Positions 43,813-51,427 of a stretch of 64,000 bases of DNA are shown one piece after another. Made by a program: the position numbers and the translations under genes. This DNA is from Lacticaseibacillus brantae DSM 23927 (GTDB lineage Bacteria > Bacillota > Bacilli > Lactobacillales > Lactobacillaceae): contig NZ_AYZQ01000003.1 of NCBI RefSeq assembly GCF_001436115.1, forward strand, positions 186,001-250,000, in the 5' to 3' direction. The notes beneath the pieces are model-generated. The model did not search any database, was not told where the DNA came from, and saw only the letters and a list, made by a program, of their open reading frames with translations. How positions within the stretch are numbered: position 1 is the stretch's first letter; each line of letters begins with the position of its first letter.

Positions 43813-43862
43813 GGTGGCTAAAAACAGGCGCAACCTGCTACCTTAGAAGAAGGGGTGCAAAC

Positions 43863-43985
43863 ATGGACGAAGACGAATTTGAAGATGATGATTTTAGTTT
43901 CGACCCAGAATTCGGGGATGACGACGAAGGTGAATTTGGTGCCAGCGACGAGCAGACGTTCAAAGGTTGGTGGTTTATCGACTGA
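43863..43985 (+). CDS. Acidic microprotein, 40 aa
   Basis: ATG 43863 follows AAGGGGTG by 5 bases and opens a 40-codon frame ending in TGA. The product is extremely acidic: about half of the first 30 residues are Asp or Glu (MDEDEFEDDDFSFDPEFGDD), and it ends in FKGWWFID. No basic residue except one Lys near the end. It could mimic nucleic acid or bind a basic protein, but this is only inference. It lies between a terminator and the next gene, with no other coding use of this stretch. Confidence 0.5.
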   Translation: MDEDEFEDDDFSFDPEFGDDDEGEFGASDEQTFKGWWFID

Positions 43986-44049
43986 CTTTAGACGCCTGCG
44001 ATAAAATATGATATGCTAGCGCCATTGAAAGTTTAATGGGGGTCGACAC

Positions 44050-44400
44050 ATGTACGATGCTACAAAGAAACACCGCGTGAGTGAAGAAGTTGCCAAGGTC
44101 TTTCCAGAAACCGTGACGAAGCAAATTTTTGATGTCATTTCAGTGATGAACAAAGCAGGACAGATTGTGGTTTCACCTGTTGCCATTGCTTTTTCTGATG
44201 ATTCCACTGATGATGAAATTTACGCCATGGTCATCCAAGGCCAGGCCGCACCAGCACAAGAATTTCCTATCACCTACACGGGCGAGAAGGATTTTCTGGG
44301 CCACGGTTACATCCTGATTGTTAAAGATCAACCAAAGACTATTAGCATTAACTTCAGTGCTGCCAATGATTTGAACAACCTTAAAGGGACGCAACTGTAA
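44050..44400 (+). CDS. Hypothetical protein, possibly DUF960-like
   Basis: 116-residue soluble protein. The start YDATKKHRVSEEVAKVFPETVTKQIFDVISVM has the spacing of DUF960 proteins (a strand, then a Pro-containing helix); the rest is mixed strands ending TISINFSAANDLNNL. No cysteine or membrane segment. GGGGGTC precedes ATG 44050. The family assignment is weak; function unknown. A strong terminator follows immediately. Confidence 0.55.
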   Translation: MYDATKKHRVSEEVAKVFPETVTKQIFDVISVMNKAGQIVVSPVAIAFSDDSTDDEIYAMVIQGQAAPAQEFPITYTGEKDFLGHGYILIVKDQPKTISINFSAANDLNNLKGTQL

Positions 44401-44407
44401 TTGAGCC

Positions 44408-44438
44408 AACAACCTTTTTCAAAAGGTTGTTTTTTTTT
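44408..44438 (+). terminator. Terminator before the zinc operon
   Basis: AACAACCTTTT and AAAAGGTTGTT, tiny loop, eight or more T. Confidence 0.85.
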
Positions 44439-44470
44439 GCCCAGAACTCGTGTAAACTAGATATCGTTAA

Positions 44471-44485
44471 TCGTAATCATTACCA
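44471..44485. promoter_or_regulatory. Zur box
   Basis: TCGTAATCATTACCA differs from the Bacillus Zur consensus TCGTAATNATTACGA at one position. It lies 17 bases upstream of the znuC ribosome site region, so zinc repression is likely. Confidence 0.75.
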
Positions 44486-44502
44486 ATATCATGGAGGCAG
44501 CG

Positions 44503-45216
44503 ATGCAAACACCACTATTAACGGTCGATCACTTGAATTTCGGGTTTTATGATCGCCCTTTATATCAGGATTTGAGTTTTGAGCTTGCGCCTGGCAGCAT
44601 GACCAGCCTCATCGGGGCCAACGGGGTCGGGAAAACCACGCTTGTGCGGTTATTGATGAAACAGTTGAAGCCGCAAACCGGTACCATTACATACCGCCAG
44701 GACCCAGCCGTGTCTATTGGCTACGTTCCGCAATTTCGTAATTTAGAAGATGAATATCCACTGTCCATTCGTAGTTTTGTGGCGCTCAATCACCCACGGC
44801 ATTTTCCGTGGCTGACGGCGTCGGATAAGCAGGCACTCAATCGAGTGTTAGACGAAACGCATTTGCTAGATCGCCAGCATCAACGCCTAGGCGCAGCTAG
44901 TGGGGGTGAGAAGCAAAAGGCCTATCTGGCGCAAGCTTTACTCGATCGGCCTAACTTCTTGATTCTAGATGAATCAACTGCCAGCTTAGACGTGAATACC
45001 AAGATTGAACTCATGGATTTGGTGAAAGAATTGAACCAAAACAATGGGCTGACTGTCCTGTTTGTCACCCACGATTTGAACTTGGCCAAGCAATACACAG
45101 ACCAATACTTGCTGCTGACAAAAGATGGTTCTGAGATGAAGCCTGTCTCTGAAATGGACGTCACCACGATGCCAGAAGAGTTACAGCCAGTGGTTGAGTT
45201 TCAGGAGGAGGACTAA
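44503..45216 (+). CDS. znuC: Zinc ABC transporter ATP-binding protein
   Basis: 237-residue ABC ATPase. Walker A GANGVGKTT, Q-loop VPQFRN, signature SGGEKQKAYLAQALL (family: metal transporters), Walker B FLILDEST and the switch His in FVTHD. ATG 44503 is 6 bases after GGAGG; ATG 44491 lies before it. The Zur box upstream points to zinc. It overlaps the permease gene by one base (TAATG). No binding protein gene (znuA/adcA) is linked. Confidence 0.88.
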   Translation: MQTPLLTVDHLNFGFYDRPLYQDLSFELAPGSMTSLIGANGVGKTTLVRLLMKQLKPQTGTITYRQDPAVSIGYVPQFRNLEDEYPLSIRSFVALNHPRHFPWLTASDKQALNRVLDETHLLDRQHQRLGAASGGEKQKAYLAQALLDRPNFLILDESTASLDVNTKIELMDLVKELNQNNGLTVLFVTHDLNLAKQYTDQYLLLTKDGSEMKPVSEMDVTTMPEELQPVVEFQEED

Positions 45217-46013
45217 TGGGGATTTTTAGTTATGACTTTATGCGTAATGCGTTCATTGCCAGCACCTTCATTGCCCTTACGACTGGGGTAGTCGGGGTCT
45301 TCGTCAGTGCGCGGGGGATGTCCTTCTTAGCGCACACCTTATCTGAAATTGGCTTTGCCGGCGCGGCTTTTGGCGTGTTCTTAGGCATCCCTCCGCTTGA
45401 TGGCATGCTCGCGTTTACCGCGGTGAGTTCAGTGGCGGTGGGGCGTTTGTCTGCCCGGGCTTCTCGGCGGGAGGAATCCATCAGCGCGGTATCGAGTTTG
45501 TTTATTGGGCTGGGGATTTTGTTCTTATCACTGAGTAATCAAAGCTCAAGTTACGCCACGACGATTCTGTTTGGGAGTATTATTGGCATCTCGAGTCAGG
45601 ATGTCGTCCAGTTGATTGGCTTAGCAATCTTTGTGCTTGTCACAGTCGTGATTGGTTATCGCTGGTTGGCCTTTGATTCATTTGATTCTATCGGGGCCAA
45701 AGCGCAGGGTCTCAATACCCGGCTCGTCTCGGTGTATTTCCTGATTATTTTGGCTGTGTCAGTGTCTATTGGCGCCCAAATTGTCGGCAGTTTGCTGGTT
45801 TTCATCTTGTTGACGCTGCCACCATCCGTGGCCAAATACCTTGGGCGCACCTTGCCGCAAATGATGTTAATCTCCGTGGCCGCCGCCTTAATTGGCGTGT
45901 GGGTGGGCTTGATTCTCGGGTATCTGACCAACTGGCCAGTCACCTTCTTCATTGCTACGATTGAATTCATTTTCTACTTCTTAGCCCTCGGCTATCATAA
46001 TTTGCACAATTAA
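45216..46013 (+). CDS. znuB: Zinc ABC transporter permease
   Basis: 265-residue ABC-3 family permease with seven to eight hydrophobic helices; markers are SFLAHTLSEIGFAGAAFGVFLGIPP near the N-terminus and VGSLLVFILLTLPPSVAKYLG, the family's cytoplasmic loop. It pairs with the preceding ATPase. Starts at ATG 45216 overlapping its stop. The 3' end overlaps the convergent VanZ gene by 4 bases, and its terminator hairpin lies inside that gene. Confidence 0.88.
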   Translation: MGIFSYDFMRNAFIASTFIALTTGVVGVFVSARGMSFLAHTLSEIGFAGAAFGVFLGIPPLDGMLAFTAVSSVAVGRLSARASRREESISAVSSLFIGLGILFLSLSNQSSSYATTILFGSIIGISSQDVVQLIGLAIFVLVTVVIGYRWLAFDSFDSIGAKAQGLNTRLVSVYFLIILAVSVSIGAQIVGSLLVFILLTLPPSVAKYLGRTLPQMMLISVAAALIGVWVGLILGYLTNWPVTFFIATIEFIFYFLALGYHNLHN

Positions 46014-46498
46014 TCAGCACGTCTCGCCAGCCAGCGGGACGTGTTTTTGTATGCGATAAAACTGATCAGGGCGCCGAGGCCATTGAGTGCCACATCAACA
46101 ACGTCAAACGAGCGATTGAGAAGACCTAGCCACGTGAACACGAGCTGAAGCGTTTCAATGCTCAGACTGACTAGCAGGCAACACCTGACATTCTGACCTA
46201 AGGCGCGGAAACGGCGCTGACTCAGCGCAAGGAGCCAGGCTAACGGTATCAAGAGGGCGAGGTTACCCATAATTTGGAACGCTGACCATGAGAACACGTC
46301 TGTCAATGCGAGTTGGACGAATGCCTGTGTTGGCGCTAGCGGCCAATTCATCGGGAAAAGCGTCACGGCAATCAGGGCGTAGCTATAGCCAAGCCACAAA
46401 ATTGCGAGCGTCAATGCGCGCCAATGCGGCCGGCGCCAACAGACCCAACCAATGAAGACGGGCACAACCAGTAGTAGTAGGATTTCAGATTTAAGCAT
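46010..46498 (-). CDS. VanZ-like family protein
   Basis: 162 residues with four to five hydrophobic helices and the VanZ family pattern: VTLFP, FQIMGNLALLIPLAWLLAL, SLSIETLQ and SFDVVDVALNGLGALI. VanZ domains are membrane proteins linked to glycopeptide tolerance, but most lactobacillar homologues have no tested function. Start ATG 46498 is 9 bases after GGGAG; the ATG at 46507 abuts the ribosome site. Convergent with znuB. Confidence 0.85.
   Translation of the reverse strand: MLKSEILLLLVVPVFIGWVCWRRPHWRALTLAILWLGYSYALIAVTLFPMNWPLAPTQAFVQLALTDVFSWSAFQIMGNLALLIPLAWLLALSQRRFRALGQNVRCCLLVSLSIETLQLVFTWLGLLNRSFDVVDVALNGLGALISFIAYKNTSRWLARRAD
46018..46048 (+). terminator. znuB terminator inside the VanZ gene
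   Basis: CACGTCTCGC pairs with GCGGGACGTG, followed by five T on the plus strand. It falls in the last codons of the convergent VanZ gene. Confidence 0.6.
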
Positions 46499-46535
46499 TA
46501 ACGTCATCTCCCATAGTCGTTACAGAAGATTACGC

Positions 46536-46574
46536 AAAAAAAGAACCAGTAAGCAGAGCGCTTACTGGTTCTTT
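46536..46574 (-). terminator. Terminator of the 55-aa gene and its operon
   Basis: AAAAGAACCAGTAAGC and its exact complement around a 4-base loop; on the minus strand seven T follow. The stop codon of the 55-aa gene lies in the stem. Confidence 0.85.
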
Positions 46575-46729
46575 TGCTGGTGTTTGAATAGCCCGACGCC
46601 CACAGCAATAGCGAGGACGACCACAATGAGGCCAATAAAGGGATGGTGGATGATAAGCCAAACCCAGAGCCCACCGCCAATCACTGCCAGCAGGGATTCA
46701 AACGGATGTTGTTTGAGTTGGTCTGACAT
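46562..46729 (-). CDS. Small membrane protein, 55 aa
   Basis: Minus-strand frame from ATG 46729 to TAA at 46562-46564. Product begins MSDQLKQHPFESLLAVIGGG and has two hydrophobic segments (about 12-26 and 31-48) ending HQQKNQ. It begins one base after the stop of the dehydrogenase gene, with GGGAAGA in that gene's last codons as ribosome site, so the two are cotranscribed. The terminator overlaps its 3' end, which supports it being the real last gene. No family recognised. Confidence 0.65.
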   Translation of the reverse strand: MSDQLKQHPFESLLAVIGGGLWVWLIIHHPFIGLIVVVLAIAVGVGLFKHQQKNQ

Positions 46730-46730
46730 G

Positions 46731-47600
46731 CTAGTCTTCCCAGCCGTTATACGTTGTAATCAGACCTTGCGTACCCATATCGCCTTTGCCTGCGGCTACC
46801 ATGGCCGCATATAAGTCTGCCGCCAAACGAGTGGCTGGTAAATTGAGGTGCATTTTGTCGGCTTCATCAAGGGCAATCCGTAAGTCCTTCAGGAAGTGCT
46901 TGGCAAAGAAGCCTGGCGTATAATCGCCAGCCAAAATGCGGGGGCCATAGGCGTTCATGCTCCAGTTGTTGGCGCCCCCACCGGCAAGAGTCGCCAGGGT
47001 TTGATCCATATCGAGCCCGGCCTTTTTGGCATACAGTAGCATTTCGGTGAGTCCCGTCATGGTGCCGGCAATCATAATCTGGTTGGCCATTTTGGCGTGT
47101 TGGCCCATGCCAGCGGTACCGAAGTAGTTGATGGTTTTGCCAATCACGGCAAAAATGGGCTTGATGGCCTCAAATGTTGCGCGGTCGCCGCCAACCATAA
47201 CGGTCAATGTGGCATCCCGGGCGCCGATATCGCCACCTGATACCGGGGCGTCCAGCACATGAATTTCGTGTTCGTCACCAATGTGGGCGAGGCGTTCGGC
47301 CAAGGTTGGTGTGCTTGTGGTCATGTCCACGACAGTACTGCCAGCCGCTGCACCTTTAAAAATCCCGTGGTCGCCAAGGTATGTCTCTTCAACATCTTGC
47401 GGGAATCCTACCATGGAGAAGGTGACCTCGCTGACGGCAGCCACGGCTTCAGGCGAGTTTGCCCATACCGCACCGGCGTCGATCGTCTTTTGCGCATGGG
47501 CCTTGGTGCGATTGAAAACCGTCACCTGATGCCCAGCTTTCAATAAGTTCAGGACAATCGCTGTCCCCATGACACCCGTGCCAATAAATCCTAGTTGCAT
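46731..47600 (-). CDS. NAD(P)-dependent oxidoreductase, 3-hydroxyisobutyrate dehydrogenase family
   Basis: 289-residue beta-hydroxyacid dehydrogenase. GFIGTGVMGTAI (residues 4-15) is the dinucleotide site; VFNRTKA with Asn-Arg-Thr after the second strand favours NADPH. DAPVSGGDIGARDATLTVMVGG is the substrate motif and GMGQHAKMANQI carries the catalytic Lys. The substrate (hydroxyisobutyrate, tartronate semialdehyde, short aldehydes) cannot be told. Start ATG 47600 follows AGGGGGAA; an upstream in-frame start lies before the ribosome site. Confidence 0.88.
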   Translation of the reverse strand: MQLGFIGTGVMGTAIVLNLLKAGHQVTVFNRTKAHAQKTIDAGAVWANSPEAVAAVSEVTFSMVGFPQDVEETYLGDHGIFKGAAAGSTVVDMTTSTPTLAERLAHIGDEHEIHVLDAPVSGGDIGARDATLTVMVGGDRATFEAIKPIFAVIGKTINYFGTAGMGQHAKMANQIMIAGTMTGLTEMLLYAKKAGLDMDQTLATLAGGGANNWSMNAYGPRILAGDYTPGFFAKHFLKDLRIALDEADKMHLNLPATRLAADLYAAMVAAGKGDMGTQGLITTYNGWED

Positions 47601-47744
47601 CGACAATTCCCCCTTTTGATTATTCTTTCTCAAGCGTAGTTGACTGCTGAACAAAATACAACGGATATGCCGATTCGCTTTGATTACAAATCGCTCCAGT
47701 GTGAAGTATGCTTATTAAAGCTATTAAAAATGGAGGGATGACTA

Positions 47745-48218
47745 ATGCCAAAAGTTAAACATGTGCTTGTAGCTGGGGTTGCGGCAGGAATTGTCGGCGG
47801 CCTAGTCAAATTAGGCTGGGAGAATCTACTGCCGCCGCGCACGCCAGCGCGGAATGCAACGAATCCACCACAACGCTTACTGGAACAACTCGGAGTACCT
47901 GCTAGCGTGACACATGCCACCTATACCTATTCCGAGCAACAAATCCCATACGTGAGTCTACTGATGCACTTCGGATTCTCGATTACTTTTGCCCTAGCTT
48001 ATCAGGTGTTGGGTCGCCGCATGCCAATTTTGAAAGTGGGCCAGGGCACCTTGTTTGGCCTGGGGGTCTGGGGCGCCTATCATGCCGTCTTGATGCCGAT
48101 GATGGGCACGATACCGTCAGTAAAAGACCAACCAATCGAGGAACATGTGTCGGAGATTTTGGGTCACATGGTTTGGATGTGGAGCGTCGATCGTGTAGAA
48201 GTTGCGATGAAAAAATAA
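47745..48218 (+). CDS. YagU family (DUF1440) membrane protein
   Basis: 157 residues with four hydrophobic segments and the family markers GLVKLGWENLLPPRTPARNATNPP near the N-terminus and LFGLGVWGAYHAVLMPMMG later; the end has HMVWMWSVDRVE. E. coli YagU is an inner membrane protein linked to acid resistance; the mechanism is unknown. RBS TGGAGGG. Monocistronic with a strong terminator. Confidence 0.82.
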   Translation: MPKVKHVLVAGVAAGIVGGLVKLGWENLLPPRTPARNATNPPQRLLEQLGVPASVTHATYTYSEQQIPYVSLLMHFGFSITFALAYQVLGRRMPILKVGQGTLFGLGVWGAYHAVLMPMMGTIPSVKDQPIEEHVSEILGHMVWMWSVDRVEVAMKK

Positions 48219-48238
48219 TCTTCAAAAAAGAATCACTT

Positions 48239-48275
48239 GCCCGTCATCTATCAAGTTGGATGACGGGCCTTTTTA
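48239..48275 (+). terminator. Terminator after the YagU-like gene
   Basis: GCCCGTCATC and GATGACGGGC, 10-base loop, five T. Confidence 0.85.
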
Positions 48276-48585
48276 ATGGTGAATGACAATCCTAATCGTG
48301 GTAGGTATCAACAGTCATTTATAATTGTTTTGGATATGTATCTTTGCACATTCAGTATCAGTTTTGTCGTGCTGTGCTATAAATATGTGACGAAATCATT
48401 AATAAAGTTATTTATCGTCCCAAATTAATAAGAAAGGCCCGGTTTTGTTTTTAGTGAGGGCGGGTCCTATCATTTATCACCCTCAATTTGAACATCAGCG
48501 TATTTCTAGACCAAGGCTTAGTACGTGGCATGTAAGATTCAAAGGAAACATTAAATTCTCAATGACTAAGTAGGAGTGGGTAATT
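48276..48585. other. Gene-free AT-rich spacer
   Basis: 310 bases without a credible frame on either strand. It holds an imperfect inverted repeat AGGCCCG/CGGGTCCT (about 48436-48469) that overlaps a candidate promoter. Its base composition is clearly more AT-rich than the flanking genes. Confidence 0.5.
48445..48473 (+). promoter_or_regulatory. Candidate promoter of the 48586-49439 gene pair
   Basis: TTGTTT (48445-48450) and TATCAT (48468-48473), spacer 17 bases. About 110 bases of leader would precede the first start codon. Confidence 0.4.
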
Positions 48586-48954
48586 ATGACGAGTAGTGAT
48601 TTAACACAGAGCCAATTGGAGACACAGGCTAGCATTTTACGATTAGTGTTTTTAGGCGTTTTTATTGGCTTAATTATTCTTCAGTATTATTTGGGCAAAA
48701 ATGGTAAGTCACGCACGGCCGGTTTGGTTGGCCCGGTGATTTATGGTTTCTTGCGGCTCATTTCGAATGTGGGCGGAGTGAGCTCTAGTGCGACGTATTT
48801 CTTGGGAAGCTTGTTTGGATCAGTTATCTGGGGAGGCTTCTTGTATGTCATCTATAACCACAACAAGAAGGCGTATGACTTGAAGCAAGCCCGCCAAAAG
48901 ATTCAGCTCGCTAAGCAACAAGAATCAACCAAACAGACAGAGGAGAACAAATAA
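48586..48954 (+). CDS. Small membrane protein, 122 aa
   Basis: Two to three hydrophobic segments (about 18-36, 48-62, 68-92) between a polar Ser/Gln-rich N-terminus and a highly charged Lys/Gln tail (KQARQKIQLAKQQESTKQ) that may be a coiled coil. ATG 48586 follows TAGGAGTGGG. It overlaps the next gene by one base (TAATG), so the two are translationally coupled and may form one unit. No family recognised. Confidence 0.65.
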   Translation: MTSSDLTQSQLETQASILRLVFLGVFIGLIILQYYLGKNGKSRTAGLVGPVIYGFLRLISNVGGVSSSATYFLGSLFGSVIWGGFLYVIYNHNKKAYDLKQARQKIQLAKQQESTKQTEENK

Positions 48955-49439
48955 TGGCAGATGAAGTAATGATTAAGAACCCAACTTATTTTGGGATTGT
49001 ATGCCCGAAATGTGGGTCAGACGACTGGCGAGTTGTCCGAACGAAGGGGAGTCTGGAGGCGGCAGCGTTAAACACCGTTGATGAATATATGATTACACCT
49101 CTAAAAGCAAGATGTCGTGCTTGTCATCGCGCGTTCAAAGTTGTCCCGGTTGAAGCTGATGAATCTGAAGTTTTGAGTCAGCCGGCGACGTTAGTAGCTC
49201 ACCGAGTATCTCGCATAACCGGAATAGTTGTGCCTAACTATATTCTTGTCAATGGAGTCATATCCGACTCAATCGCAAACGGTGAGGAGATTCAAATCGA
49301 ATTGCGCACTAAACACGTTTATATCCAAATGTTTGATGCCAGTATGACTGGTTCAGCCACTTTTGAACGATTTGAAGTGCAACCCGGCGAGACAGTCAAG
49401 CGCGACATGCGAATCAAGGCGCGTTGGCGTTCATTCTAG
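48954..49439 (+). CDS. Zinc-ribbon protein with C-terminal beta domain
   Basis: 161 residues. A four-cysteine zinc ribbon, CPKC (from residue 18) and CRAC, spans about residues 18-58. A beta-rich domain follows (about 80-161) with YILVNGVISDSIANGEEIQIEL and VQPGETVKRDMRIKARWRSF, reminiscent of surface or chaperone-like beta sandwiches (PEGA-like). No signal peptide or membrane helix. Coupled to the membrane protein upstream. Function unknown; a membrane-linked sensor or adaptor is a guess. Confidence 0.65.
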   Translation: MADEVMIKNPTYFGIVCPKCGSDDWRVVRTKGSLEAAALNTVDEYMITPLKARCRACHRAFKVVPVEADESEVLSQPATLVAHRVSRITGIVVPNYILVNGVISDSIANGEEIQIELRTKHVYIQMFDASMTGSATFERFEVQPGETVKRDMRIKARWRSF

Positions 49440-49446
49440 CAACGCA

Positions 49447-49481
49447 AAAACGCCCGTGAACAAGTTGTTCACGGGCGTTTT
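49447..49481. terminator. Bidirectional terminator
   Basis: AAAACGCCCGTGAAC and its exact complement around 5 bases. Shared by the zinc-ribbon gene and pepF. Confidence 0.92.
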
Positions 49482-49487
49482 CCATGT

Positions 49488-51287
49488 TTATTTCAATAAG
49501 TCTTCTAATTCGTTCAAGCGTTCTTCAAACACCTTGAAGGCCGCTTCGAGGTAATCAGGCTTGGTCATATCAACGCCGGCAGTTTTCATGGTATCAATCG
49601 CATATTGCGAGCTACCAGACTTCAAGTAGTTGATATACCGATCGCGAGCGCCATCAGTGCCTTTGATAATGCCATCGGCTAAGGTTGACGCCGCGGCGAA
49701 CCCGGTCGCATATTGATAAACGTAGTAGTTCATGTAGAAATGCGGAATTCGGGTCCATTCAAGGGCAATTTCAGGATCACGGGCCACATCTGGGCCGTAG
49801 TACCGCGCGTTCAAATCAGCGTAGAAATCTGAAATACCTTGGGCAGTCAGTGGTTGTTGATGCTGATCTTGTTGATGCAACCAGTGTTCGAACTCGGCAA
49901 ACTGGGTTTGACGGAAGACGGTGCCCTTGAAGCCATCCAAGTAGTAGTTCAGGATATAAGCTCGCACTTTGGGATCGGTTTGGGTCTTCAAGAAGTAGTC
50001 CGTCAACAGATTTTCGTTGGTGGTTGACGCGATTTCAGCAACGAAGATGGGATAATCGCCGTACACATACGGTTGATTGTGGCGGGTATACCAGCTGTGA
50101 ACACTGTGGCCGGTTTCGTGCACCAGGGTGTAGAGTTCATCCACAGCATCTTGCCAGTTCAACAAGATGAAGGGGTTGGTGTCGTAAGAGCCGCCAGAAT
50201 AGGCACCAGAACGCTTGCCTTTGTTTTCAACCACGTCGATGTTGCGGTTATCGAAAATGTCACTGACATGACTCAAGTAGTCGTCGCCAAGAATACTCAG
50301 GGCTTTTTTGGCCTCGGCTTGAGCTTCATGATAGGTGTAGTGCAATGGTGGTTCACCGGTCAGTGGGGTGTAGAGATCATACATGTGCAAGTCATCAAGG
50401 CCCAACACGCGCTTGCGCAGTGCCACATAGCGATGCAGCAATGGCAAATGGGCGTTCACTTGATCCACTAAGGTGTCATAAACGTTTTCTGGGATGTGAT
50501 TACGGCTGACGGCGGCAGCACGCGCAGAAGGATATTTGTGGGCTTGCGCATTGAAGTTATGGCTCTTAATTTCCCCCGCTAACGTGGTCGCAAATGTGTT
50601 CTTCAATTGACCATAAGCGGCATACAAGACTTCAAAAGCTTGTTGGCGCTTGCTGCGGTCGGTTGAGCGAATCAACTGGCCATATAACCCGTTGGTGAGC
50701 TGTTGCGCTTCGCCATCTTCGGTTTCAACGAAGCCAAACTCCATATCGGAGTTATTGAGGACGTTGAATGTGGCCCGGCTAGCACCGAGGGCATCTTCAG
50801 CAGCAGATAAAAGGGCTTCCTCGTCAGCTGACAAGATGTGGGCGCGATTTTCGGTCATGGAGGCAATGAAGTGGGCATAGCCTTTGAGTTCGTCATTAGA
50901 TTGCACCCAGTCGTTGAGGGTTGCTTCCGGGATGGCGAGGATTTCAGGTTCCATAAAGGCGGCCGCAGCACTGACGGAGGCGGCCAGACTGGTGACTTTG
51001 GCGCTGAAGCCTTGGTATAAGTCGTTCCCAGTGTCTTGGTCACTCTTCAAGCTCGCGTACACGTAGACTTTTTCCAAGTCACGGTAGGTGGCCAGAATGG
51101 TAGTAATCCCACTGGCCAGGTCTTGAGCACTGGTGCCCAAAGTGCCTTTGAGGGCGGCCACGGTCTTGAGCTTATCGTTGACGGCGTCGAAGGCATTTTG
51201 CCAGGCGGCATCATCGGAATAAATGGTGGTTAAATCCCAGGTCAAATCTGTTGGTACATCTGCACGAGTTGGTTGTGCCACAGTCAT
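49488..51287 (-). CDS. pepF: Oligoendopeptidase F
   Basis: About 599-residue M3B zinc endopeptidase, cytosolic, cleaving peptides of roughly 7-17 residues during casein peptide use. The zinc motif HExxH is in LVHETGHSVHSWYT, with the third ligand Glu in AEIASTTNENLL. Length is typical. The start is ambiguous: GGAG overlaps or abuts ATG 51290 and ATG 51287, and GTG 51281 would have the best spacing; the difference is two to three residues. Monocistronic. Confidence 0.93.
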   Translation of the reverse strand: MTVAQPTRADVPTDLTWDLTTIYSDDAAWQNAFDAVNDKLKTVAALKGTLGTSAQDLASGITTILATYRDLEKVYVYASLKSDQDTGNDLYQGFSAKVTSLAASVSAAAAFMEPEILAIPEATLNDWVQSNDELKGYAHFIASMTENRAHILSADEEALLSAAEDALGASRATFNVLNNSDMEFGFVETEDGEAQQLTNGLYGQLIRSTDRSKRQQAFEVLYAAYGQLKNTFATTLAGEIKSHNFNAQAHKYPSARAAAVSRNHIPENVYDTLVDQVNAHLPLLHRYVALRKRVLGLDDLHMYDLYTPLTGEPPLHYTYHEAQAEAKKALSILGDDYLSHVSDIFDNRNIDVVENKGKRSGAYSGGSYDTNPFILLNWQDAVDELYTLVHETGHSVHSWYTRHNQPYVYGDYPIFVAEIASTTNENLLTDYFLKTQTDPKVRAYILNYYLDGFKGTVFRQTQFAEFEHWLHQQDQHQQPLTAQGISDFYADLNARYYGPDVARDPEIALEWTRIPHFYMNYYVYQYATGFAAASTLADGIIKGTDGARDRYINYLKSGSSQYAIDTMKTAGVDMTKPDYLEAAFKVFEERLNELEDLLK

Positions 51288-51427
51288 CATCTCCACTTCT
51301 CATTATTCTTTCATGTTATCACAATTCACAGAAATTACGATTTTTTTAGACATTTAAGACAGAGTTATCTGGTAAACTATGTTGTATAACTGAACAGAAA
51401 ATTAGAAAATGGATTGAAGGGAAATAT

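Noticed and set aside
46010-46498. Part of a vancomycin resistance operon together with the VanRS-like genes
   Set aside because: The VanZ-like gene lies more than 20 kb from the two-component system and no vanH, vanA or vanX is present.
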